64,000 bases of DNA from contig OY811982.1 in the NCBI GenBank assembly GCA_963681505.1, positions 6,066,683 through 6,130,682 on the forward strand, written 5' to 3'. The DNA is from Eunapius fragilis. Taxonomy: Eukaryota; Porifera; Demospongiae; Spongillida; Spongillidae. Position numbers and translations under genes: made by a program. This document shows, piece by piece, positions 45,413 to 57,580 of the stretch (positions within the stretch are counted from its first letter, which is position 1; each line of letters opens with the position of its first letter). The notes beneath the pieces are model-generated. The model was not told the DNA's origin and did not search any database. It saw only the letters and a program-made list of their open reading frames with translations.

Positions 45413-46230
45413 GACAGGTATGTGGGGAGTGAAGTTGCTATTGTGGCTCTTGCTTTTTTATTTTATTCTCTGCCTTCTCTTCTTACAGATTTTTGCTGCG
45501 ATGATGTTATGTCATTGTTTGAAATTGTGTACATGTGTATGTATGTTTTCGTATATTTCATTCATAGTGCACATTTATAATTAGTGGTGAAAGTAAATAG
45601 AAAGGCGAACGGCACCTATCCCCACCCCGACTACCATATGCAATTGTAGGCCTTATCCAGCACTGTTCTTCATGTACAGGTAGGATGGGCTTCTCCATGA
45701 GGGAGGGGCACTATAGCAATTTTTGGTAACTGTGTTCTTGGAACATGCAACCGAGTCATATATTTGTCAATCGCTTTCTACCCGCTGGTAATGCACGTAA
45801 AGGGCGAGCTTGCATAAACATGCATATGCCTAAAGTTATAAATGCATATATAATCTGATCACGCTAATAACAGACGAATGCTGCTTAATGTATATAGTTA
45901 GTTAGACCTGCCAGTTCAATTACATGGTAATCGGTACAGTCCACATAGTTATTGACGTCATGGTCACGTGATATACGTCGGCAAGCGACGTTACTGTCAC
46001 CCCTGTGGGGAATACGAGTGTAGATCTACATGTCCTGAGTGCTTCAAAATCAGCAGATGTAACACACATACTAGTCTCCTGGGAGGTGTGGACCTCATGG
46101 GCGTAGCTTTCATCAGGTTAATGTGTCGGTAGGCGCCATTTTTGTTGTGTCGAACCCCCTTCTTTCGTCTACAGGAAATCGAATAGGTTGTAACGCGAAA
46201 GTATACGTGCTTTTCGTTATGTAAGTTGAT
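45413..46230. other. Non-coding, with a third copy of the zinc-motif exon
   Basis: At about 45945-46030 the sequence TTGACGTCATGGTCACGTGA followed by GKRRYCHPCGEYECRST-like coding repeats the 5' region of the transposase gene (35990-36090). It has no start codon at the same place. The rest shows nothing recognisable. Confidence 0.55.
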
Positions 46231-46234
46231 GTCT

Positions 46235-46590
46235 GATACGTGTTTTTCCTCTCGCTTACCTTTTCCACGTCGTACTCTGGAGCGCCATGAGGTATGCCAA
46301 TGCGTCACAAGTATGTAATTTTTTTGTAACAGATGAACGTTTGCTGGCAAGAGAGTTATGCCTTTCGCATGCATTACGGTATACTCTTTCCAATCTGTAA
46401 GTTGTTGTATTATTATTGTTGGGCGTATGATTTTTGTTTCCTCGCTTACAGTGCCTTTCCGCGAAGTTACTTTGTTTGTCTTTGGAGCGCAATGAGGTAT
46501 GTGCAAAAGAATCTCTTTTTCTCACCTGCGACTTTTTTAACAGATGAAGGTTTGATGACGAGAAAGTTGTGTACTGTCGTACAGGTTTCA
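46235..46590 (+). repeat. Two-unit direct repeat with exon-like borders
   Basis: GGAGCGCCATGAGGTATG at about 46281 and GGAGCGCAATGAGGTATG at about 46484, 203 bp apart. Each is followed some 50 nt later by a TTTT(G/T)...AACAG acceptor-like word and ATGAA(C/G)GTTTG. It looks like another exon-plus-short-intron duplication, now only two units. Confidence 0.5.
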
Positions 46591-46859
46591 CGCCCGTGTC
46601 ATCACTACCGCAATTATGTTTAAGCAAGTACTTCGTGTGGTTCTCATCCTATAATCATATCTTTCAACAGGACAGAATCCTACCAGTACAGTTGTTTTGT
46701 ACATCAATACGTACAGAGATCGAGCAAAATACTTGCATTTCCCTTTCGTACATCCCTATGTATCTATTTTCAAAACTGCTTCAGAATCTGAGAAAGGTGC
46801 ATGTGATGGTGTGGTGCTGCATGGATAGAAGCGGCGCGGTTGCCTAAAACCCAACCTTA

Positions 46860-47096
46860 CGTACCGACGGTACGACACGGTAAAAAGCGAACCTCTTTAA
46901 CCGTCGATTTACCGAAGTGACGGATTAAATGACGTGAAAGAGTGACGGGGAAAGAGACGTTACCGTCCACTCTCAGTCCACAGACGGCCCGTTGAAATTG
47001 ATTTCAACGGTATCCGCCTACATCAAAGAGACGGGTAAGGTCACGTGATGAGACGTTACCGTGTCCATGTAACGGTTTCGCTGTGTAGGTACAGTG
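46860..47096. other. Right terminal region of the CACTA-like element
   Basis: Dense ACGG/CCGT words (GTACCGACGGTACG, GACGTTACCGT, AACGGTTTCGCTG) as expected for subterminal repeats of this superfamily. Confidence 0.6.
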
Positions 47097-47139
47097 TAGT
47101 ATCCGGAGACATTAATTAGAGAATCCTCCATAAGCGCAC

Positions 47140-47301
47140 GTGATACATTTGAGGATACTCGAAATATACGCAGTGCGAAATTGGTTCTATACGCAAAAAA
47201 TACCAGTGGGATACTTCGCGTATACGCACGCGTATATTCATGCGTATACTCGAAATATACGCAAAAAATACAATAGCGTATATCCTATTTTTTGCACAGT
47301 G
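47140..47301. repeat. Second CACTG-type end with CGTATA words
   Basis: Inverted, the end reads CACTGTGCAAAAAATAGG, then many TATACGC/GCGTATA words. No left partner is recognised in the window; a related patch lies at 27355-27520. Confidence 0.5.
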
Positions 47302-47844
47302 ATATGATTGGCATATCAATGACTGTTGTCAATGCCTGCATGGTCCAAGCACAAGACCAACTTTCGTTTTTAGCACAATCAACTGTAGCATGTAAATAGC
47401 TTGGACTAACTGTAAGTCTGACATTTTACTGTACATTTGTGATCTGGGTATCATTTCCAGTGCAGTTCGCACTCTGAGTTCCACAACCTTTGATTCATCC
47501 CCAAACTGTAAAATAGACACACTGTTAAAAAGATTGCCTGTTTAGTGGAGTGCTGTATACCCTTCAATACCTCCATTTCACATAATTTCTCTTGCTATTT
47601 CATCTTCCCGTGTATCAATAAAGACTGCACAGACTAACGGCTGGAGTGATAAGATTTCCATATGGTTCTAGGAAATGAGATTCGATAGCAGCATATCTAT
47701 ACATGACCTCAGGATTCATTGCTTCTCTGCTAATGAGCCAATGTGAAATCAAAGCTCCCAATACCATTTTCCCTACACAGAAAGCAGTGATTAATATAAA
47801 CTCTTGAAGACAGACCCAAAACCTATCAAAAAATGAAGACATCG
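47302..47844. other. No supported gene
   Basis: Minus-strand frames at 47329-47520 and 47615-47842 look like exon pieces (MSILQFGDESKVVELRVRTA; MSSFFDRFWVCLQEFILITA) but match nothing I recognise. They could be exons of the same repeat-family gene as the next feature. Confidence 0.3.
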
Positions 47845-47901
47845 TGCTTTTTAATAAATGTAAAACTTAAACGGAAAATAGAATGATTTTGACGAAGCGT
47901 C

Positions 47902-48390
47902 GACTTACCACTCGTTCATACCCATAATGAACCCATTCCCAACATCTACAACATTCAACGCTTTCTTCTCGGCATGCCTCGTGGCACTTTCAGACATAAC
48001 ATCTTTAATAAATGTTGTTAATAAATCATGATTGATATCAATAATCGTGCGATTGGACAACTGTTTTAAAACGATGTCGGGTCTAGAATGGTATTGAAGT
48101 GTCTTTGTGGATGCCAATGGAATACAGATGTGTAACTGAATGTATCGAGAATTGTTATATGTCAGGTAGCGAGCATTTTCAGTGTCTTTGTGTTTCTTTG
48201 TAGCATCCTCGCGTGTCTTTGTGCCTTCTGGTTTGTCTTTGTGTGTCTTGTGTGTCTTTGCAGTTAAAAGACGCGCCCCTTCAACTGCGACTGGCGGCTT
48301 AAAATCGAAGCGCATGCACAGTGCGGAAGGCGACTTTAGTTGACTTAATGTCAATTGTAGATAATGTACAAATTTACAGCTCAGTGTCAT
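47902..48390 (-). CDS. Repeat-family protein exon (KTHK type), unknown function
   Basis: An open frame of 161 codons on the minus strand, containing the Lys/Thr/His-rich TAKTHKTHKDKPEGTKTRED stretch and an ordered-looking part (YIQLHICIPLASTKTLQYH, LSNRTIIDINHDLLTTFIKD, then EKKALNVVDVGNGFIMGMNE). A strong donor GTAAGT follows the last codons, so it looks like a first or internal exon. Degenerate relatives occur at 23036-23159, 23386-23742 and 26255-26510, so the sequence is multi-copy and probably element-borne. Product not recognised. Confidence 0.45.
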
Positions 48391-50237
48391 CGTAAGTATG
48401 GGTTACCGAATGCTGCGCTGTTTACGTTAAAATCCTATCGGTACGATTGCATGGACGATATAGACTCCGACTGCAGTGATGACGAGCTCCAAGGATACGT
48501 TGACGAAGATGAAGACACGATGGATGTGAGTGATGCAAATATCTAATAGAAAGCTCAGAATAGCTACAGAATGGAACGAGAGATAAGTGTGGATGAATTG
48601 ATGATCAAGTACAAAGAATGGATATCATTGCTGCCACACAAATGGGGGTTCAAAGCATTGGCATTGGCAGAAGTTGGGAGTGGGTCCTGCTGGAATTTTA
48701 CCGTATACACCGGCAAAGATGGCCTAAGGATGATGCCCTCGGTACTCGTCTAGAATTAGACTTTGTAAAAAATCTAGCTGGGAAAGGGCACCATGTGTAC
48801 TTTGACAACTATTATACAAGCCCAACCCTTTGACATACCAGTGGCTGTTGTGGTACACTGAGATTGGACATTTCGTTCAGAGCTGAAGTGCTGAGAAAAG
48901 GTGGGGATATGATTTCAATAAAAAGCCTAAGGCGAAGCCAGGTGGCCATGTTATCGGAACCTACGCCATAAAGCAGTATCATGAAGTCATTAAAAAACGT
49001 CTCTCGCGTCTAGCGGGACAGTCAAGAGTCGGTCACTTCGCTCTTAGTGGCAATCGAGCGATATCTAATAGAACAGTTCTGTGTTGTTTCCATGTTATTA
49101 GACTGTGAGAGAACAATTACTCGTCCCCATCGTCATGGTACATCGCTAAAATGGATGGAATAGTTTCTGTATAGCGCTGTTTGAAATGTGTGTATAACGC
49201 CAAAGTTGCTTACTGACGTCAATTTGGTCATGTATTGCGGTGCATGGTTTATCTGATAATAGCGTGACATCAGTTACTTGGTATCCTATGTATTATATGG
49301 CTTCGCTTTTGCATGCTTTTAACCTTTATTACCCTTTGGTCCTCAATGGAGGGAGTCTGGGGACTAGTGTAATTTTTACAATTGCAGATTCTAAAAAAAA
49401 ACCTGTCATGATCGTGCAAGTTGTCGTTAATGCTACCTGATTCTATGCGTTTCAAGAACTAAATGCAATACCAAATCCACCAGAAAAAATAGTAATAAAA
49501 ACTTTCTCTACATGTGAAGGTTGGTGGTATATAGGAATCAAAGTATGGTGGTGTAAAAAGCAAGGGAACAAGGCTTCTGATTGAAAAGGAAAAATGAAAT
49601 AGACCTATATTAGCACGCACATTTAAATATGACAACATGTTGGTCTATTTCCTTTTTTATTTGATTCCTATATACCACCAAACTTCTCGAGTGGAGAATG
49701 TTTTTATTACTTGTAGTACAAAAACCTGCAGTAATAGATCAATATAATACACATATGGGTGGGGTAGATAGAGCAGGGCAGGAAGTGCAATTCTACGGAT
49801 ATAATAACTTTACAAAAAATGGTGGAAGAGAATGTTTTTTCACATGCTGGATGTTACACTTCTACATGCAATTGCATATATCCTCTTATTAAAGAAATAC
49901 AGGAAAACTATTGTCACATTCAGATTTTAGAATAGCTGTTGACCGGGGGATCATAGCTTCAGTAGAAAGAATAAATGGACCGACATGTCAGCCTGTTATA
50001 AATAACTGCCCAACACGACTGATAGGGCACAACCACTTTCCAGAGCCAGCGAGTGGAAAGCCTGACTATATAAGCATTGATACGTCCAAACCTTTGTACT
50101 ACTTAGCTACTTCTAAATTTTTTGCGATTCTCATAATCGATTCTGGTCCATTATGTTGCTTAACCACATCACAGCCAAAAAAGACCGCCAATCAAGATTT
50201 CATTTTTAAATCACTTGTAAAATCATTGCATGATTGA
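48364..50237 (+). pseudogene. piggyBac-type transposase, broken
   Basis: Pieces in order: an acidic N-terminal part (DDIDSDCSDDELQGYVDEDE, 48364-48546), then VDELMIKYKEW and LPHKWGFKALALAEVGSG...FTVYTGKDG (48571-48753); in a shifted frame LELDFVKNLAGKGHHVYFDN YYTSPTL (to 48833), which is the conserved DDE region of piggyBac; and later PAVIDQYNTHMGGVDRAGQE (49698-49892) and KLLSHSDFRIAV...ERINGPTCQP (49911-50237). Stops, frameshifts and an inverted-repeat insertion separate the pieces. Inactive. A piggyBac element would normally be flanked by TTAA; I did not establish the ends. Confidence 0.78.
49490..49717. repeat. Inverted-repeat insertion inside the piggyBac relic
   Basis: Arms of about 55 bp (GTAATAAAAAC..., TTGGTGGTATATAGGAATCA) at 49490-49547 and inverted at 49662-49717, with a second inner pair (AAATAGACC / GGTCTATTT). 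A MITE-like foldback. Confidence 0.7.
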
Positions 50238-50800
50238 ACATTATTCTTACGCAGGTGTGCTCAATCATCTGTAAAATCAAAACTTGATTTGACGTGTTTT
50301 TTCCTCATGCATTCTTTCCGGCCATCCTTTTATGCTGCAGGATTGAATTAAACACTACACCCTGAACGACTATGTCAATTTCACGCGTTTTTTCCCTTGG
50401 TCATGATAAAAATAGATTTCTCGTTTTGGGTTATGTCTATTGCCTTCGTATAGTTGAAGAATTCACACAGAATGCATTCCTTCAGTGGTGACTTAGAGCC
50501 CTTTCCTTAGCACATATGGTACATCCATGCATGATTCCTTTTATTCATTCAGAACAGACTTCTAATGAGGAGGACAGCAATTTCCGTAGGGAACAGTTAA
50601 ATAATAACTAGCAAAAGACCATTGTGAATCTCCATTGAGTAACAATGTACCAAAAGCTGCCAGGTTTGAGGGGAATTAAAATGCTGAATGATGTGAAGTG
50701 AAGACATTGCTTGATCGATATCTGATCTGACTGTGGTATGCAATTAAGATGTATGAAACCTTAAATAAGGAAAATATCAATAACTTTCGTCAAAACCTTT
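50238..50800. other. No gene seen
   Basis: AT-rich, no feature recognised. Confidence 0.5.
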
Positions 50801-51250
50801 ATATATATATATATGGGACAGTTCACGCGAAACTGGCGTATCACGGTTATATATATAAAGTTATAAAAATGATTCACTTTGAAATCGCTACATCTCCCGA
50901 ACCGTAAATGCTATTGACTTTCTATTTTCAACACTTCATACTACAGCATTTCTCTCTCGTAAACAAAAATTTTGGGCTCTTGCATTAGCTTTTTGCCAGT
51001 GTTGTAACGTCCGATACTCCTTGGGGTTCAAACTGGCCATATCTTTCGGCAGGACATCTCAAATAACTTCAAATTCGGTTTATACGAAGAGGGGTCCTGT
51101 ACCTATCGATTTGTCCTGTTCATTTATTTTTACTTGGTCCATTACGGAGATACAGCTATGCAAAGTAATTGCACATTTCACGTTCATTTCGCGCCATTAA
51201 CCTACTACAACCTGGTTCCCGCTACTCCGAGCACATGAATATACAATAAC
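50800..51250 (+). repeat. Dispersed repeat, copy 2
   Basis: Shares the order of words with 17985-18270 (minus): ATATATGGGACAGTTCACG, TTATAAAAATGATTCACTTT, CGAACCGTAAATGCTA and TTTTCAACACTTCATACT. This copy extends further to the right. Confidence 0.65.
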
Positions 51251-52246
51251 CTCCCGTGCCCATGCCACTACATGTATAACTGAAGTACATGTACCACCGT
51301 TAATATACGATCTTACAAACGTCAGTGGTTCTCTTCTATAACGAACAAGATTCGTTAAGCGATCAAAATGCGTGGGATTCAGCTACCATCACCATACAAA
51401 ACACGGTACGTACTACCAGTACCGATTCGGATACGCGCGCACAACAATATGTGTCCCTGTCGATTCGGTCATACTCTTTGGGTGCCACTCATTGCGTGGC
51501 CATTTATAGGCTCACAACCTATTACAGTACGTCAGAGCCATGAGATATAGTGCACGGTGTATCAGCTAAGCTATGGGAGAGGCGTGGTCGAGTTAAAGAC
51601 ACATGCAGCGCAGCTAGGCTGGAACATGTAACCCTTCCTTATTGTCGGGATTTGCATTCTGCTGGCACATATATTTTAAATGCCCACCGTTTTTAATTTC
51701 ATCTGCATGGCTGGCACACACGCACCCATGAACCAACACATACACACCTCTCGCGTCACACTTATACTCACTCTTTCCACTATTCTTTTCCCTTGCTGTA
51801 CACCCTGTAAATTGTTATGTGCTACATGGATTCACTCATAAGCTTTGTCTATTTGAACTTTTTTTGGTTACAGTGCTTTCACTGGCTTACTATCTAACCC
51901 TTTTTCTCAACTATTTATATTCTGACTGATGTGTTTTTCACGTGTGTAACTGGATTGTGTGTTTTATACACAGTGGTATAGGAGAATGGGGGCCATGGGG
52001 GCAAAGGCCCCAACAATTTTTTCAGAGGAAGGCCCCCCTCCCAACCCCTACCCCCATTGGTTGTATGTACTGGATAAATGTACTGGACTATTTGTTCCTG
52101 CCTCACAGTACCTGCCACATCATGACGTACCATGCCTCATGTCCCATATTTCATTACATGCATCCATTTACACACTCACACTCTCATTCACACAACACTC
52201 ACAACTATCCCATGCCAATCACTATATACGCTGAAGCTATGAGTGT
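51251..52246. other. No supported gene
   Basis: Short frames only. Palindromic GGGGGCCATGGGGG-type words near 51985 suggest a small element end, not resolved. Confidence 0.4.
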
Positions 52247-52393
52247 GTAGTGACATGACCAATTGGTAATAATTAGTTAGTTAATTAGACAATCGGCTGT
52301 GTATATATATTGATGTATGTGCATGCAAAATCAGTTGAATCTGTTGCTGCTCTTATGACTTTGGTTGTGACCATTTCCTTGGTGAGTACTACA
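52247..52393 (+). repeat. Presumed 5' LTR of the second Ty3/gypsy element
   Basis: The primer-binding site fixes the right border near TACTACA. The left border (TGTAGTGACATG) is a guess from the TG rule, because the 3' LTR is not in the window to compare. Confidence 0.3.
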
Positions 52394-52394
52394 T

Positions 52395-52409
52395 TGGTGT
52401 CAGGAGTGG
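52395..52409 (+). other. Primer-binding site of the second Ty3/gypsy element
   Basis: TGGTGTCAGGAGTGG, directly before the gag start. It is complementary to the 3' end of a leucine-tRNA type, as in many metazoan gypsy elements. Confidence 0.7.
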
Positions 52410-52410
52410 G

Positions 52411-53571
52411 ATGGCGGAACCCATGGATACGGCTGATAGCAAGGAACGGACCAAGGAGCTACTTCCGGAAGTACAAATGGTGAGAATGAGCTTACGGCCC
52501 CCTTCCCGTTATTCAGGAGGAACAGACCTCGTCCTTTGGTTAAAGCGCTTCGAGATGTACGTACGCAAAGCACAGGTTGACGAGAGCCAATGGACGGGCG
52601 AACTTCTTCCGTTGTTGGACGATGGGCCTTTCAGGGTTGTGTCCCAGCAAGGACTGGTCGATTCGGATGATTACGAGGCTGTGACAATGTGCCTCCGCGC
52701 TCAATACGCGCCCGAGGGAAACCATTTGGAGTGGCAGGCGAAGTTTCATAGACGAGGCCAGAAGGCGGACGAAAACTTGGTGACGTACGTTGGAGAACTG
52801 CGTGCGTTAGCGGATAAGGCATATCCTGGATGGACCAACGAACAACGGTTACAATTGGTAAGGGACCAGTTTGTGCAAGGGGTGTGCTCTTCCACTGTGC
52901 AGCTGAGACTCATGAAAGAAATGCCCAATACTCTGGACGAAGCGCTACAATTGGCGATTCAACAGGAGTCAGTGGAAATAGCACAGAGAAGACTTAGCAA
53001 GGAGTGCGGGCATGGTTCGTCGGTGGCATCCAGCGGTGTTGAGGAGTTAGCAGCGGGTAGCGGACTCGCAGCATTGTCGGTCCAACAGCTCCGGAAACAG
53101 GCCCAAGATTCTGAAAGAATGGTGGAGGACCTTAGAAAACAAGTCGAAGAGCTGAACAGACGGCTATCTGGCAAAGGAAAAACTACCGCTGCTGACCAAC
53201 AACGTCAGTCCTCTACCAGAAAGCAAGGGTCTGCAGTGATTACATGTTGGAACTGCGGGGAGCGAGGTCATGTTCGGCGTAACTGCCCTCGCAAGCGGAA
53301 GGACCATAAGGATTCTTGGCAGGCGGCAGCCGTAAGTTCCACGTTAATGGTGGAAGGTAGTATAGAAGGGCGAGTCACTAGAATGCTTGTAGACACGGGT
53401 TCGGCGGTGACGTTAGTGAGGGAGGATGTTGTTAGAATGGTACCATCGGGAAAGTCACTTACAATGCAGGTACCTGCGAATTCGGTAGTAGCAGCAAATG
53501 GGGAGAAGTTGGACATTATTGGGCAGTGTAAATTGAGCATAAAGGTCGGGGTATCAGCCAAAGATCATCCA
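52411..53571 (+). CDS. Gag and start of protease, second Ty3/gypsy element (first half of a split frame)
   Basis: About 387 codons from the ATG just after the primer-binding site. Gag capsid-like region in the first ~200 residues (WLKRFEMYVRKAQVD, FHRRGQKADENLVTYVGELR, DQFVQGV), a coiled-coil-like stretch (LRKQVEELNRRL), one zinc knuckle CWNCGERGHVRRNC at about 278-291, and the start of the aspartic protease with VDTGSAVTLV at about 326. The frame is cut at a Pro codon by the CACTG element at 53572. The four codons that follow belong to the insert. Confidence 0.9.
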
Positions 53572-54058
53572 CACTGTTAAAAAAAAGGTGTTACCGCAAC
53601 ACACTTCGGGGTGTTCGTATGGATATTTAAAAATAACACCCCCTGGGGTGTAGTGGTAACCGCTTAGGAGTGTTACAGCTAACACCCCTGAAGTGTAGCC
53701 AGTATACTCTATTGGGTGTTGACAGAGGTAACAATATCTCGTATATTTACCGTAAATTGATGATCCCAACATAAATTGATATTAATAAACTATACAACAG
53801 GTCCAATTGATTTTTATAAAATGATGATAAATAAATACAACATGAAGAACACATATATATACGAAACTTAGAAGTCTTTGCACGCCATGACGCTCGAGCA
53901 GGTTATTTCTCTGGTTCAGACACTAAACAAAATAAGATAACACATAAAGGTCAGGTTACAGTACAAGACATGTCTGACCTTAAATCTTGGCCTTCGCGAA
54001 GTAGTATACTGTAACAACGCCGTCGACCGCACTGACAGTGAAATACATTGTTCTGGCT

Positions 54059-54262
54059 TACCTCGATAGCTTGGTAGGGCATGTCCTTTTAGTCTTGCGA
54101 ACTTTGTAAAATAAAATAGGGCGTATTTGAACGCGTGAAAGGGAACTGACGTGTATGGCTTACCCCGATAGCTTGGTAAGGTATGTCCTTTTAGTCTTGC
54201 GGACTTTGTAAAATAAAATAGGGCGTATTTGAACGCGTGAAAAGGAACTTACATGTACCTGG
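54059..54262. repeat. Two tandem copies of a 102-bp unit
   Basis: The unit begins TAC(C)TCGATAGCTTGGTA and includes GTCCTTTTAGTCTTGCG and GGGCGTATTTGAACGCGTGA. The copies differ at a few positions. Confidence 0.85.
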
Positions 54263-54593
54263 ATTCCTCACGCGTATAGTGAGGTAGCGTGCGCTGTAGT
54301 AGCTGGGTAGCACGGTAGTAGAATTTTCCTTAGCGTATATGGCCGAGAAGTGGATTTGAACAGGCATTCCGAACTGCTGTACTAGTATCCCTACCAAGAA
54401 CAACTCGATGCACTCTCTTCAAGGCACCCAACTGTTGTTAATTGAACGACGCATCGCTAAATGTTTGAAGAAAACAACTGGGTTTAAACCAAGCAAAAAA
54501 ATCACCATGCCTATTACCTTTCACGAACACTTTGTATTAAAGGTCACGGAGAACGTGCTATTAAGGGTCACGCATGCGCAATGAAAAATACCC

Positions 54594-54848
54594 TGGGGTC
54601 GAGGCAGCGAAAAGGGACCTAGCTAGCGCATATTTTTTCAAGTTTTCAAAATATTTCATATTCAGAGAGACACCTCTGTCCTCTACAACTTCTTTCATAC
54701 ACACTGGAAATTAGCCTGTCCATCATGGGGTTACAGGGTCCCGAATTTTTAATTACGCGTACATTTATATTGCATGCGTGGACTTTGATGCTCCTTCCTG
54801 GAAATTTTTATAATATGCGCTAGGTCCCTTTTTGCTGCCTCGACCCCA
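54594..54848. mobile_element. MITE of about 255 bp nested in the CACTG element
   Basis: Inverted ends TGGGGTCGAGGCAGC(G)AAAA and GGGACCTAG...CGCATAT, about 38 bp with small gaps. No open frame. No target duplication is clear. Confidence 0.75.
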
Positions 54849-55672
54849 TTTACTCACTAGAAGTTCAATGTTTTTATCAACATGAACACAAAACATGGAT
54901 ACATATTAATACTGATAAAAAGTTGATCCAATTATGACATCATGCTGGTGCCAAGCTTAAGCATGCATGATATGCCAAAACCATTTCAGATATTCATACA
55001 ATATGGCACATGTGGAATCAAAATGCTACCCTGCTATTGACTGACCCATCACATGATCTTCATGGCAACCAGTCTGGTCCAAGTCACATGATCCCCTCTA
55101 TGGCAACCTTTGGTAATGGTCCCCACAGCCATTTCCTCCTCACTCGCTAAAACCTTGTCTGCATCAGGAGTCTTCTCAGTTGTCTCTTCCTTTACAAACA
55201 TGTCTTCCTTACCCTCAGTTCATCCTACATGTATACCTCAGACTACTTGCCTCTCACTATAGTTACTTAATTGCCTCTCCCTACTTGTCAACACGCTATG
55301 TAGTGCTACACATCGATAATAATTATATTCTCTTCCATAAAAATAAACAATAGATGGAGCAAGAGAAAACTAAGGGCAACCCAGATGCGCTTTTATAAGA
55401 GTTACAAGGAAGAGCAGATAAAGAAGTGGCTAGCAACTACGCACTAACGACCAACATATGCAATCAATCTGTGTACATACTTTCACATTACCACGACTCA
55501 AAAAGCTTTTGGCAGTGTGGTATAACCTCAAAGTTTGATACACATGTATTTGTTCAGCAGTTACAATAGTAACATGAATCAAAATGACAAAAAAGAATAA
55601 GCACTTAGCCAGAGTACAGAAAAAAATGATCAGTTACTATAGTCAATCCAGGCATACAGCAAAAATGATCAG

Positions 55673-55951
55673 TTACAATAGTCGATCCAGTGTTGACTTG
55701 ACACAAACAGCTAGGGTAGGTATTTTCTGACTATCCTGGATGTCTAGAATATAGAATTGTCCAAATGTAAGGAATGCTAGACTGGATTTTGGATACTCTA
55801 TATTAAAGGCAAAGTATGCTCCATACAGAGACTTGATAGCCTCCCAGCAAGTTGGCTTCTCTACCAGGATCTCTTGTTCGGTAACAACAAAGATTTGTGG
55901 GGCAGTAGAGTCATGATTCACTATAAGTATGTAGGGCCAGTTTTGTCCCAC
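55673..55951 (-). pseudogene. Gene piece in the CACTG element, unknown family
   Basis: Open frame of 92 codons with WPYILIVNHDST, FVVTEQEILVEKPTCWEAIK and YFAFNIEYPKSSLAFLTF. The pattern (PYI..., FFVV.E, YF.FNI.YPK, F.Q) recurs in many uncharacterised metazoan proteins; a similar piece sits in the other CACTG element near 25.6 kb. A further minus-strand exon-like piece lies at 56536-56775 (VGTDNEEVASERWKMMIPKV). Incomplete as seen. Confidence 0.4.
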
Positions 55952-56180
55952 AGTTTGTACAGCCCGTTCCAGTTGGGTACAAATCTGTCAGGAAAATGTT
56001 TTTCAACACCTACAGATGTTTGCTCACTCCCCTCCTCCTCCACCCCTAAGCCCCTTAGTATTTAGAAAACTCACAGACATTCGGAGCACAACGTTGATAC
56101 TTTTGCTCGCATATTTCTTGGGCGTATGTAAGGCATTGAGTAGCTCCAAAGAGTGCAGTTTGCTCAGTGTATTTGCTGTC

Positions 56181-56183
<3 letters not shown>

Positions 56184-56214
<31 letters not shown>

Positions 56215-56253
56215 CACACACACATGCACACACACATGCGCGCACACACACAC
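56184..56253. repeat. (CA)n microsatellite
   Basis: About 70 bases of CA with TG and CG interruptions. Confidence 0.9.
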
Positions 56254-57214
56254 AAATTTGAACATGTGTAAACAAACAGAAACAGTCACTACTTGTAAAT
56301 CACAAGTGTTTATGTGCATGCATTGTTATTTATACGAAAAGTTTAGCTTGCATTTAGAAAAATTCTAAATCATTTTATCAAGACCCTATATAATTTTAAA
56401 GATGGTGTTTATTATATGCCAATATACCAGAGCTATCTAACTTTAATAAAATGAAATGTGTCAAAGCCATAATATCTTTTCGTATCTGTACATAACTACA
56501 ACTACCCTTTTCACAGTCATTATTCACAGCAAAGATTATCTGTATAAACATGTAAAAATAGCCTCTTTACAATTACCTTCCTCATTTGTGCAATTCTGTA
56601 TCTCACTGAGCTGAGCTTTAAGTATAGCAGAAATATTCTCCCGACTTTCAGCTTCCTTCTTTGACAGTCTGTACACTTTAGGAATCATCATTTTCCATCT
56701 CTCACTAGCCACTTCCTCATTGTCAGTGCCAACTATAGCCACCAGTTCCCTCCAAAGCTGAAGGGTACAAAACACTAAATGAAGCTAAAGACTGTCCATC
56801 ATTAATATTTAATGCATGTTCAGAACTCGTTTTGAATGACAAATACATGTATGTGCATGAACATAAAATATTTGTAAATTCATTACTACTATCACCCGGT
56901 CCGCATCTTCCTAATCAGATTGTGGAGGGAGGATCCTCTCCCACCTTTGATTACCATACCCCTCCCCCTCCCCATTTTCTTACACCTCCCCAATCCAATT
57001 CTCCTACACTGTACCTCCCTAATCAAAACTATCATCCTCCTCACCCTCCTTCCCCCCAGCCTCCTCCCCCTTACACTTCCTGTATCATCCTCACAAGCAT
57101 CTCCATCATCCTTATAGTACACGCTCTCTTGTCCTCCCCCTGCTTACACAACAAAACTAGGTAACCCCAATTGAGTTAATGAGACGTGTTTTTCATGAGT
57201 GAAAAAAAAAAACG

Positions 57215-57580
57215 ATGTCATTGTTATATAAACACACATACATTTTTAATTGCAGGGCTAAATGGGTCACCTTTGCTGGTCAGAAGTATCAAACTATGTG
57301 TATTGTTATTCTAGGAGTGGATGAAGACTACCCTATGTTTGGGCAAGTTAAGGAACTGTACATGATTGATACCACAAAACCTATGGCAATTGTGACTGTA
57401 ATGTCAACGCTTGCATTCAACGAGCACTACCATGGCTATACATTGAGTTATTCAACCTCTACCAGGGTAATATCTCTCAAAACATTGTACAGTCCTTTTC
57501 CACTCCATGCTAGAAGATGTCCAAATGGCGACAGATTGGTGGTAATGAAGCACCATATATCTGGAACAGTTCAAAGTTAA
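57215..57580 (+). pseudogene. Gene piece in the CACTG element, transposase C-terminus-like
   Basis: An open frame with WVTFAGQKYQTMCIVILGVD, FGQVKELYMIDTTK, FNEHYHGYTLSY and LHARRCPNGDRLVVMKHHIS. The order (V.FG+++.+, then a FxxHxH.Y box) resembles the C-terminal accessory part of EnSpm-linked proteins. It may extend upstream through an acceptor near 57253. No complete gene. Confidence 0.4.

Larger units (their letters stand above)
35820..47096 (+). mobile_element. CACTA/EnSpm-like transposon region, about 11.3 kb
   Basis: The right end is clear: inverted it reads CACTGTACCTACACAGCGAA. The left end shares CACAGCGAAACCG (35832-35844) with it (47073-47085 inverted), but its outer ~12 bases are diverged, so the left border is approximate. 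Both terminal regions contain many ACGGTAACG-type words and a GTCACGTGAT word. Three genes on the plus strand lie inside: a transposase, a coiled-coil/21-mer-repeat gene and an exon-array gene. It may be one element or two nested relatives, because the first zinc-motif exon appears three times (36033, 42493, about 45978). Confidence 0.6.
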
